Shown here piece by piece: positions 52,214 through 59,017 of a stretch of 64,000 nucleotides of DNA. The DNA lies in the NCBI RefSeq assembly GCF_009720385.1, contig NZ_ML769308.1, positions 62,001-126,000 on the forward strand, read 5' to 3'. The DNA is from Catellatospora vulcania. GTDB taxonomy: Bacteria; Actinomycetota; Actinomycetes; Mycobacteriales; Micromonosporaceae. How positions within the stretch are numbered: the stretch's first letter is position 1; each line of letters opens with the position of its first letter. Under the pieces are notes generated by a model. That model had not been told where the DNA came from. It saw only the letters and a program-made list of their open reading frames with translations, and made no database searches. The translations under genes and the position numbers were made by a program.

Positions 52214-52957
52214 TCAGTGGTCGCGGAGGAGGGAGCCGGCGCCGTGGACCTTGTCGTCGATGCCGTTGTCGCGTAATGCCATCCACCAGGTCGCGGCGTT
52301 GATGGCGATGACGGGTTTGCCGAGCCAGCGCTCGGCCTCGTCGGCCAGGCGCACCATGGACAGGTTGGTGCCGCACTGCACGATCGCGTCGACGTCCGGC
52401 CCGTCGACCTTGCGGATCGCGTCGCGCAGCTCGTCCTCGGTGACGTGCGCGATGGCCACGGCAGTCGGGCACTTCAGGCCCTCGATCGCGGTGACCTCGA
52501 ACCCGATCTCGCTGAAGAACTTGACCACGTTCTGGTCGCCGACCGGCTGGTACGGCGTGACCACGCCGATGCGGCGCGCCCCGTAGATCTTCAGCGCCCG
52601 CTCGCAGGCCTCGGCCCCCGTGGCGACCTCCAGCCCGGTGATCGCCTTGATCTGGCGGACGAATTCGCGGTTGCCCTCGACGCCGCCCCAGAACGTCTCC
52701 GCCGACATGCCCATGACCATGTAGTCGGGTTCGCAGGTCAGCACCCGTTCGCAGGCCGAGCCGATCTCGTCGCGGATCTGCGTGAGCAGGTGCTCGAAGT
52801 TCGCGTCGTCGGACAGGTCCTGGTTGCGGATGTGGATGCGGGAGAAGTGCGCGGTCACCCCGGGCACCGTCATCGAGTAGAAGTCCGGTTCGACGATGGT
52901 GTTCGTGGACGGCGCGATGACCCCGAACTTGCGCCGCCAGCCGAGAGCGTCGGTCAT
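52214..52957 (-). CDS. Maleate isomerase / arylmalonate decarboxylase-like enzyme
   Basis: A 247-residue Asp/Glu-racemase-superfamily protein. FGVIAPSTNTIVEPDFY opens the fold. The first catalytic position is GMSAETF, with Ser in place of the Cys of maleate isomerases. The second keeps its Cys in IVQCGTNLSM. One-Cys members include arylmalonate decarboxylase, so decarboxylation or isomerisation of a diacid are both possible. It is the last gene of the operon, coupled by ATGA to the membrane-protein gene. Confidence 0.8.
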   Translation of the reverse strand: MTDALGWRRKFGVIAPSTNTIVEPDFYSMTVPGVTAHFSRIHIRNQDLSDDANFEHLLTQIRDEIGSACERVLTCEPDYMVMGMSAETFWGGVEGNREFVRQIKAITGLEVATGAEACERALKIYGARRIGVVTPYQPVGDQNVVKFFSEIGFEVTAIEGLKCPTAVAIAHVTEDELRDAIRKVDGPDVDAIVQCGTNLSMVRLADEAERWLGKPVIAINAATWWMALRDNGIDDKVHGAGSLLRDH

Positions 52958-53616
52958 GCGGGCACCTCCACCGGGCGGGCCGCGGCGACCTTCGCCGCGC
53001 GGACGGTGAGCAGGGCGGCGGTCAGGAAGACGGCCTGGGCGAGGGTGTTGGCGCCCTGCTCCAGCCACTGGAAGGCGACGGTGTCGTGCTGCGGGTGGCT
53101 GCGCAGCGGCACCAGCGAGGTGACGGCCACGACCCCGAGCGCGTACAGCACGACCGCGCCCCAGGCTCGGCGGCGTCCGGCCAGCACCGCGCCGAGCACG
53201 CTGATCGCGGTGACGCCGGTGGTGGCCGCGATGAACGCCGGCTGCACGCTGGTCAGCGCGACCGCGGCCCCGGCGATCCCCACACCCACCAGGGCGTACG
53301 GCCACCACGGCGCGCGCCGCCCGCGCAGGGTCGTGTGCAGCGACCACAGCACCAGCAGCGCGCCGGTCGCCATCAGCGGGAACAGCGACTGCTCCAGCCA
53401 GCGCAGGTCGGTGCCGAACGCGGACAGGATGAGCTTCCAGGTGGACTTCGCCACCCCGCCCAGGCCGATGAGCACCGCCCCGAACCGGCCGGCGAAGGCG
53501 GCCCGCCGGTCAATCGCGGCGGACGCCCCGCCGAGCAGCCAGAACCCGGCCAGCGCCAGCAGCGTGGGGACGTAGTCCTCCAGCGCCATGATCACCGGGT
53601 AGTCGTTGGTGTTCAC
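52954..53616 (-). CDS. Membrane protein of the tetrapyrrole-type operon, unknown
   Basis: A 220-residue protein with six hydrophobic helices (VPTLLALAGFWLLGGASAA, LFPLMATGALLVLWSL, WPYALVGVGIAGAAVALTS and others). It starts at GTG 53616, overlapping the SDR stop. I do not recognise the family. Tight coupling suggests a role in uptake, export or sensing of the pathway's substrate. Confidence 0.6.
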   Translation of the reverse strand: MNTNDYPVIMALEDYVPTLLALAGFWLLGGASAAIDRRAAFAGRFGAVLIGLGGVAKSTWKLILSAFGTDLRWLEQSLFPLMATGALLVLWSLHTTLRGRRAPWWPYALVGVGIAGAAVALTSVQPAFIAATTGVTAISVLGAVLAGRRRAWGAVVLYALGVVAVTSLVPLRSHPQHDTVAFQWLEQGANTLAQAVFLTAALLTVRAAKVAAARPVEVPA

Positions 53617-54389
53617 GCGTCCTCCCCGAACACGTCACGCTTGCGGAACGCGGTCAGGAACCGCCAGAACGCCTTGCCCCGGGTCAGCCACGCCACCCGG
53701 CCCCCGTTCGGGGCTCCGGCCAGCACCTTTTCGGCCAGCCACGGCGTGACGGTCTCCACCCGGTCCGCCAGGATGTTGAAGATCTTCTTGGCCTGTGCCA
53801 GTTCGTCCGGGGTGTAGTCGTGTGTGAGCAGGTCGGTGACGACCATGCCGGGGGACAGGTGGTGCACGGTCACCCCGGTGCCGTCCACCTCCTTGGCGAG
53901 GCTGTCCGTGGTGTAGGTGACGGCCCGCTTGGTCGCGCCGTACACGGTCAGCCCGGGGCGGAGCATGCCGTTGGAGCCGAAGCCCTCCATGTTCCACAGC
54001 GCGCCCGCGCCCTGCGCGGCCATTCCGGCCAGCACGACGGCACTGGCGTGCAGCAGGCCGCGCAGGTTCAGGTCCACCGTGGCGTCCAGCGCCGCGGGGT
54101 CCAGCTCCCAGAGCTTGCGGCGGGCCGGGGACATGCCCGCGTTGTTGATCCAGATGTCGACGTGCCCGTGCCGCTCCACGGCCGCGTCCCACAGGCGCTG
54201 CACCGCCTCCCGGTCGGTGACGTCGGCGACCACGCCGTACGCCGAGGGCGCCTGCTCGCCGGCCCGTTTGACCGAGTCGACCGACCGTCCGCAGTAGACG
54301 ACCTGTGCGCCGCGTGCGGCCAGCTCCCGGACGAGGCCCAGGCCGATGCCGCGCGTGCCGCCGGTGACCACCACGACCTTGCCGGTCAT
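53613..54389 (-). CDS. SDR resembling chlorophyll b reductase (NYC1/NOL type)
   Basis: 258 residues, ATGA-coupled to the gene before. The cofactor loop is VVVVTGGTRGIGLGL, then DIWINNAG (about 78-85), the catalytic Tyr150 and Lys154 in VYGATKRAV, and VHHLSPGMVVTDLL. From recall of the plant NYC1/NOL sequences, WINNAG, the N(M/I)(E/D)G(F/A)GS(N/D)G strand replacing the usual ISS, YGATKR and LSPGMV.TDLL are all shared. In plants this enzyme reduces the 7-formyl group of chlorophyll b. The match is by eye, and the real substrate here is not known. Confidence 0.75.
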   Translation of the reverse strand: MTGKVVVVTGGTRGIGLGLVRELAARGAQVVYCGRSVDSVKRAGEQAPSAYGVVADVTDREAVQRLWDAAVERHGHVDIWINNAGMSPARRKLWELDPAALDATVDLNLRGLLHASAVVLAGMAAQGAGALWNMEGFGSNGMLRPGLTVYGATKRAVTYTTDSLAKEVDGTGVTVHHLSPGMVVTDLLTHDYTPDELAQAKKIFNILADRVETVTPWLAEKVLAGAPNGGRVAWLTRGKAFWRFLTAFRKRDVFGEDA

Positions 54390-55336
54390 GCGCCGTCCTC
54401 CCATTCCAGCAGGCCGTGCAGGACGCCGTCGAGCACGTTGCCGTCGAAGATCTCGTAGACGACGGCGAGGCGCTTGCCGGCGGACATGCCGGGTTCGGCG
54501 TCGATCATGAATTCGCGGTACTTCAGCTTGGTCACGTCGGTGAAGTGCAGTGAGCCGAACGCGGCGCGGCCGAAGGTGACCGCGTTGCCCCAGGCGTCCG
54601 GGCCCTCGTGGAACAGCCGGTTGCCGTCGCGCCGGGCGGTGGCCGTGGCGCTGCGGTCCAGGGCGCCGGACCAGGTCAGGGTGCGACGGGTGTGCAGCAG
54701 GTCGAGCGGTTCGAGGCTGATGCGCACGTCGACGGCGCCGCGCGGCTTCTGGTCGGCGCCCCAGAGTTCGCAGCTGCCCGCGTACGCGCCGGACTGCTTG
54801 GTGGGCATGATGAACGGGACCGGGCCGCGGCGCGTCTCGGCGGCCAGGAAGTCGGTGACCCGGGCCTGGGTGGCGGGGTTGTCGTCGTGGTCGGTGCTGC
54901 GGGTGTAGACGCCGTTGAAGCAGCCGACCACCGACCAGCCCTGGTAGAGCACGGACGAGTACACCTGGGTCTGCCCGTCGGGCAGGATCTGGTTCCAGGT
55001 GTTCAGGTCGACCTGCCAGCCGGGGCCGTAGTAGTGCGAGTCCACGAACGAGCCGTAGGGCTGCCCGGTGCCGTAGAAGTCCGGGCCGGTGTACACCCGG
55101 TCGTCGTCGGCGTCCTTGACCCCGAACGCGAACGGCGCGCCGAGCCGGAACTGCCCGGCCAGCGGCCCGCCCCCGGTCAGCCCGCCGTCCATGTAGTACG
55201 TGGTCACGCCGTTCTCGAAGACCGACGAGCGCCGGATGTCCTCGTACCCGCACCACGTCCCGGTGGCGTCGAACAGCGACGGCCGGCCGTGCCACTCGCC
55301 GGTGATGCGCTTCTGCCACTCGCTGGGCTCAGCCAT
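54386..55336 (-). CDS. Uncharacterised beta-rich protein of the tetrapyrrole-type operon
   Basis: A 316-residue soluble protein with no signal peptide, coupled on both sides (8-bp and 4-bp overlaps). It is rich in Gly, Trp and Tyr, with GEWHGRPSLFDATGTWCGYED near the N-terminus split here as GEWHG then FDATGTW, and VYTGPDFYGTGQPYGSFVDS and DSHYYGPGWQVDLNTWNQ later. The GxW-like start recalls lipocalin/calycin folds such as bilin-binding CpcS/CpcT proteins, but this is a guess. I do not recognise the family. It lies between the SDR and an RCCR-like gene, so a tetrapyrrole-binding role is plausible. Confidence 0.6.
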   Translation of the reverse strand: MAEPSEWQKRITGEWHGRPSLFDATGTWCGYEDIRRSSVFENGVTTYYMDGGLTGGGPLAGQFRLGAPFAFGVKDADDDRVYTGPDFYGTGQPYGSFVDSHYYGPGWQVDLNTWNQILPDGQTQVYSSVLYQGWSVVGCFNGVYTRSTDHDDNPATQARVTDFLAAETRRGPVPFIMPTKQSGAYAGSCELWGADQKPRGAVDVRISLEPLDLLHTRRTLTWSGALDRSATATARRDGNRLFHEGPDAWGNAVTFGRAAFGSLHFTDVTKLKYREFMIDAEPGMSAGKRLAVVYEIFDGNVLDGVLHGLLEWEDGA

Positions 55337-56042
55337 TGGCCACCAGCTCGGCCCGGATCGCGTCGGTGGTCTCGTCGCCGAGCAGCCGGGACACCTGCGC
55401 CCAGACCGGGTCGACGTCGCGGCTGAAGATGTTGGCGCGCACCGCCGCGTCCCGGGCGGCCAGGTCGACGCCCTCCGGGCTGGGCACACCCTTCTCGACC
55501 AGCGTCGACCAGTGGTCGGCGTACGCGTCGACGTGCGCGTCGATGCCCGCGAACGCCTCCTCGGTGGCCCGGTTGACCAGCATCCACGGCGACATGATGG
55601 CGCGCTGGCGCGGGCCGATCGCGGCGGGGGACAGGCCCTCGGTCGTCGAGGCGGCCTCGAACACCGGGGTCAGCGGGTGGAAGGCCGCGTCCAGGTAGGG
55701 CAGGTTCGCGGCCAGGTCGGCGCGGGGGATCAGGTCGAGGTGGAAGGCGTGGTACGAGCCGCCGTACACCGAGTCGAGGGTGAAGTGGGGGACGGCCGAG
55801 TCCTCGGGCGTGAACGCGAAGATCATGTGGCTGTCCAGGTGGATCATCGGGACCACCAGGCCGACGTACACGACCTTGGCCACGGCCGCGCCGCGGAAGA
55901 TCCGCACCGAGCCGACCGGAGCCGGAGACATCGGGCTGGTCAGCTCGGCCAGCGGCGTCTCCTGCGCGACCAGGTCCGGGTGGCGGGCGAGGATACGTTG
56001 CAGGGTGCGCTCGCACAGGTCGGCGGGCAGGCTCACGGTCAC
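55329..56042 (-). CDS. Red chlorophyll catabolite reductase / bilin reductase-like protein 1
   Basis: 237 residues from GTG 56042, overlapping the Rieske stop by four bases. The core VPHFTLDSVYGGSYHAFHLD then LIPRADLAANLPYL (about 84-117) follows the plant RCCR pattern APHF(acidic)...LDL.PRKDL...P.YL. The C-terminal AARDAAVRANIFSRD and LLGDETTDAIRAEL match the ERRD.SFRR...FGEE...A.KE end of RCCR. Asp90 sits where the plant enzyme, as I recall it, has a substrate-binding Glu. Family members reduce open-chain tetrapyrroles with ferredoxin. Confidence 0.7.
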   Translation of the reverse strand: MTVSLPADLCERTLQRILARHPDLVAQETPLAELTSPMSPAPVGSVRIFRGAAVAKVVYVGLVVPMIHLDSHMIFAFTPEDSAVPHFTLDSVYGGSYHAFHLDLIPRADLAANLPYLDAAFHPLTPVFEAASTTEGLSPAAIGPRQRAIMSPWMLVNRATEEAFAGIDAHVDAYADHWSTLVEKGVPSPEGVDLAARDAAVRANIFSRDVDPVWAQVSRLLGDETTDAIRAELVANG

Positions 56043-57241
56043 TCCTCAGGGGTGGAATCGGACTCGGCCGCGGCGGCCGCGTCCCAGGCGGCCTGCACGG
56101 TCGGGTGCTCGCCCCGGGCCTTGTGCACCCAGGCGCGGGCCAGCTCGGGGTTCTCCCGGCGGGCCGGGGACGCGATCACGGTCGCGGTGCGCCGCGGCAC
56201 GTCGCCGGTGATGCTGTCCTCCTCGGACAGCAGCCAGCCCTTCTCGGCCAGCTCCTGCCGGCGGCGGCGGTAGTGCACCGCGATCAGGTCGCTCTTGATG
56301 TGCAGCTCCGCGCCCAGGTCGAAGGGCAGCAGCTCGGGCCGCACCTTGTTCACGACCTCCGCGTCCTCGTAGAAGATCTTCAAGGTGCGGTTGATCGCGT
56401 TCTTGTCGGCCCACTTGCCGGTGAAGAAGGTGCGCAGCGCCACCCACTTGACCAGCGTGGTCGTCTCGTCGATCGGGATGTTGGTGTCGTAGATGATCAG
56501 CTCGCCGATCGGCAGCCGCACGTGCAGCTTGATCATGTTGGGCAGCATCCAGCCGGCCGAGGTGCGCACCGGCGGGCGGTTGCTCAGGTCGCCCTTGTTG
56601 CGGTTCAGCGCCGCCCAGATGCCCTTCGGCCGCGGCGGGTACAGGTCCACCGTCGCGAACGCCGACCACTCGTCCGGAGTCTCCAGCTCGTACTCGGCGA
56701 CCTCCGGCCGCTCCGGGTTGCCGAAAGCCCCCGCGTGCACGAACGGCGCGTGCGCGATGTCGCAGCCGTTCTCCAGGATGCGCTCGTAGTTGGCCTTCCA
56801 GAGGAACTCGCCGGTCACCGCCCGGAAGCGGCCGCCGTTCTCCTTCAGGTCGTCGAACTCCGGCCACACCGGGATCGGCGGGCGCTCGGACTCCGGCAGG
56901 TCGCCCATGAAGACCCAGACGAAGCCGTACCTCTCCTGCACCGGGTACGAGTCGACGCGGGCCTTCTTGGGGATGCCCCGGCCCGGCAGGTTCGCCGGGA
57001 TCTTCGTGACCTGGCCTTCGGCGTCGTACTCCCAGCCGTGGTACGGGCAGACCAGGCAGCCGTCCTTGGTCCAGCCGCCCGACAGCGCAGCCCCGCGGTG
57101 CACGCACAGGTCGGACAGCGCCACCGGGCGGCCCTTCGGGGTGCGGTAGAGGGCCAGGTGCTGGCCGAGCACGGTGACCCGGGCCGGCTTGGTGGTGACC
57201 CGGTCGGCGAACTCGACCGCGTACCAGAAGTTCTTCAACAT
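56039..57241 (-). CDS. Rieske non-haem iron oxygenase, PaO/VanA type
   Basis: A 400-residue oxygenase with a GGAGGTAAG site. The Rieske 2Fe-2S ligands are Cys46-x-His48 in CVHRGAAL and Cys65-x2-His68 in CLVCPYHGWEYD. The mononuclear iron site is Asn158, Asp161, His164 and His169 in LENGCDIAHAPFVHAG. It belongs to the group that includes pheophorbide a oxygenase and vanillate demethylase. It lacks the C-terminal CxxC of plant PaO. With two RCCR-like neighbours, opening of a chlorin or porphyrin ring is the most attractive role; an aromatic substrate is the alternative. No reductase gene is nearby. Confidence 0.85.
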   Translation of the reverse strand: MLKNFWYAVEFADRVTTKPARVTVLGQHLALYRTPKGRPVALSDLCVHRGAALSGGWTKDGCLVCPYHGWEYDAEGQVTKIPANLPGRGIPKKARVDSYPVQERYGFVWVFMGDLPESERPPIPVWPEFDDLKENGGRFRAVTGEFLWKANYERILENGCDIAHAPFVHAGAFGNPERPEVAEYELETPDEWSAFATVDLYPPRPKGIWAALNRNKGDLSNRPPVRTSAGWMLPNMIKLHVRLPIGELIIYDTNIPIDETTTLVKWVALRTFFTGKWADKNAINRTLKIFYEDAEVVNKVRPELLPFDLGAELHIKSDLIAVHYRRRRQELAEKGWLLSEEDSITGDVPRRTATVIASPARRENPELARAWVHKARGEHPTVQAAWDAAAAAESDSTPEE

Positions 57242-57244
57242 GGC

Positions 57245-58213
57245 TTACCTCCGCTGGATCGACGCGACGCCGCCGTGATCGGCGAGTTTGTCCCATTCGG
57301 TATACGACGCCTGGTCGCCGGTCAGATGCATCCGGCAGAACGTGCCGAGCAGGTCGGCCAGCAGTTCGCGGTGCGCGGCCGGGTCGCCGTCGGCGGGCTG
57401 GTCGAGGAACGCCCGTGCGGCGGTGTGGTCGACCGGGTGCACGATCGCGAAGTGGTTCGCCCCGGCGAGCCGTACCAGCGCGTTGTCGCCGCCCCGGTCG
57501 GGCAGCGCCTCGTCGAAGGTGCGGGTGATCGGGTCGCGGCGGGTGGCCGCGTCCTCGCCGTAGCGGTCCGCCGAGCCGTTGATGACGCCGTCGTTGGTGC
57601 CCGCGACCAGCAGCACCGGGCAGTCGGCCTGGGCCGGCAGCACGGTGCCCGCGGGCCAGCCCAGCATGGTGGCGACCATGGTGTGCGCCCCGTACGTCGC
57701 CACCGCCTTGACCTCGGGCACGAACCGCGCGGACTGGAGCGCGACGGTGCCGCCCGCGGAGTGTCCGATCAGGGCGACCCGGTTCAGGTCGAGCAGCCCG
57801 GCGACCGGCCCGGTCATCGCGGCGAGGGCGTCGAGCACCGGGCGCAGCGACGGCGTGGTGGGCCGTTTGCCGTAGCCGTCGGGCCGGGCCGCGTCGAGGT
57901 CCACACCCGGCGTGATGCCGTGCAGGCCGCCGAACAGCGTGCCGACCCAGTCGTAGGTCACCGCGACGACGCCCTGCTCGGCCAGCCGCTCGGCCAGCCA
58001 GCGGTACGCCTCCTGGCCCACGTTGACCCCGGACACGATCACGGCCACCGGGTACGGGGCGCCCGCCGGGTCGGCGGCCATCACGCCGGACAGCCGCTCG
58101 CGGTCCGAGCCGTCCGGCAGGGCCGGGTAGTAGACGCGCAGGTGGGCTGTGTCGAACGGCGGCTCGTGGCCCGGGATGGTCGCGGCCCACCAGACAGAAC
58201 GGATCACCGTCAC
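57245..58213 (-). CDS. Alpha/beta hydrolase, chlorophyllase-like
   Basis: 322 residues from GTG 58213, overlapping the RCCR-like 2 stop by four bases. It has a long N-terminal beta region (HLRVYYPALPDG; PYPVAVIVSG), the nucleophile elbow LIGHSAGGTVALQS (about 190-200), the acid in LLVAGTNDGV and a late His in AGANHFAIVHP. Layout and lid-less start resemble chlorophyllases and PET/lipase-type hydrolases. In this operon it could remove phytol or a methyl ester from a chlorophyll derivative, an inference from context. Confidence 0.75.
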   Translation of the reverse strand: MTVIRSVWWAATIPGHEPPFDTAHLRVYYPALPDGSDRERLSGVMAADPAGAPYPVAVIVSGVNVGQEAYRWLAERLAEQGVVAVTYDWVGTLFGGLHGITPGVDLDAARPDGYGKRPTTPSLRPVLDALAAMTGPVAGLLDLNRVALIGHSAGGTVALQSARFVPEVKAVATYGAHTMVATMLGWPAGTVLPAQADCPVLLVAGTNDGVINGSADRYGEDAATRRDPITRTFDEALPDRGGDNALVRLAGANHFAIVHPVDHTAARAFLDQPADGDPAAHRELLADLLGTFCRMHLTGDQASYTEWDKLADHGGVASIQRR

Positions 58214-59010
58214 GGCCGGGCCAGCTTCCGGTCGCCGCCCCACAGGCCGCGGACCAGCTTGTCCGTGGTCTCCTGGCCGAAGAAGCGCACACCCATCACG
58301 TTGGCCGGGTCGCGCTCGGCGATGTTGCGCCGCATGCGCAGGTCCGTCTCGGCCAGCGCGGCCCGCTCGTCCTCCGGCACCGGCGGGGCCTCGTCGACCC
58401 AGCGCAACCAGCGGTCCACGTGCTCATGCGTCAGCTTGCGCACGATGTCGATGTTGCGCTCGCTCCTGCCGAACGAGTAGCAGTACGCCGTCGGGCTCAG
58501 GCTGGCCCGGATGAAGCCGGCCCGGCTGACGAAGTACTCGAACTCGGGGTCGGCGCGGTGGGCCAGCCAGTCGGCGTCGAGCGGGGCGTAGTAGCTGTCG
58601 TAGTACTCGCCGTCGGCGATCAGGTTCACCCGGGGCACGGAGTCGAGGTAGAACCAGCCCTCCGGCCACACCAGCAGGGCCAGGCCCAGGTGCGGCACCT
58701 TGACCTGCGGGCCCAGCCACACGGTCAGGTGCAGGTTGGCGAAGCTCGCCGACGGGTTGCCCAGCCAGGAGTGCACCATCCAGTCGACCTCGGGTCCGCT
58801 GTACGCGGCCAGCGAGCCGCCGGGCCCGTCCGGGTACTGCCCGTACGACTCCAGCTCCAGGGTCGACGGGTCACGCTGCAGCTCGAACCGGGCGTCGATC
58901 TTCGCCTTCAGTTCGGCCAGCAGCTCCTGGTACAGGTGGAACGTCTCGTGCACGTCGACGGCGGGGGAGTTGTCCACCATGTCCTCGACGTGCCGCAGGG
59001 TCTCGGCCAC
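58210..59010 (-). CDS. Red chlorophyll catabolite reductase-like protein 2
   Basis: 266 residues from GTG 59010. It follows plant RCCR along almost its whole length: DWMVHSWLG (IDFVIGSWIH in Arabidopsis ACD2 as I recall), VPHLGLALLVWPEGWFYLDS (APNF..ELI.SS..SLVLILD), the VPRVNLIADGEYYDSYY segment (.HRKDLVLNPDYLKEYY), IRASLSPTAYCYSF (FVRSAFSPTA) and ETDLRMRRNIAERDP with VRFFGQETTDKLVRGLWG at the end. The acidic residue of the third block is Ala111 here, unlike paralogue 1. Ferredoxin-dependent reduction of a ring-opened tetrapyrrole is the family reaction. Confidence 0.8.
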   Translation of the reverse strand: MAETLRHVEDMVDNSPAVDVHETFHLYQELLAELKAKIDARFELQRDPSTLELESYGQYPDGPGGSLAAYSGPEVDWMVHSWLGNPSASFANLHLTVWLGPQVKVPHLGLALLVWPEGWFYLDSVPRVNLIADGEYYDSYYAPLDADWLAHRADPEFEYFVSRAGFIRASLSPTAYCYSFGRSERNIDIVRKLTHEHVDRWLRWVDEAPPVPEDERAALAETDLRMRRNIAERDPANVMGVRFFGQETTDKLVRGLWGGDRKLARP

Positions 59011-59017
59011 GGGCGGT

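Noticed and set aside
54386-55336. STAY-GREEN (Mg-dechelatase) identity for the 316-residue protein
   Set aside because: It would complete the plant-like pathway, but I could not find the conserved SGR blocks by eye, so no such claim is made.
56039-57241. Naming the Rieske protein pheophorbide a oxygenase outright
   Set aside because: The Rieske and iron motifs are shared with vanillate demethylase and others, and the C-terminal CxxC of plant PaO is absent.
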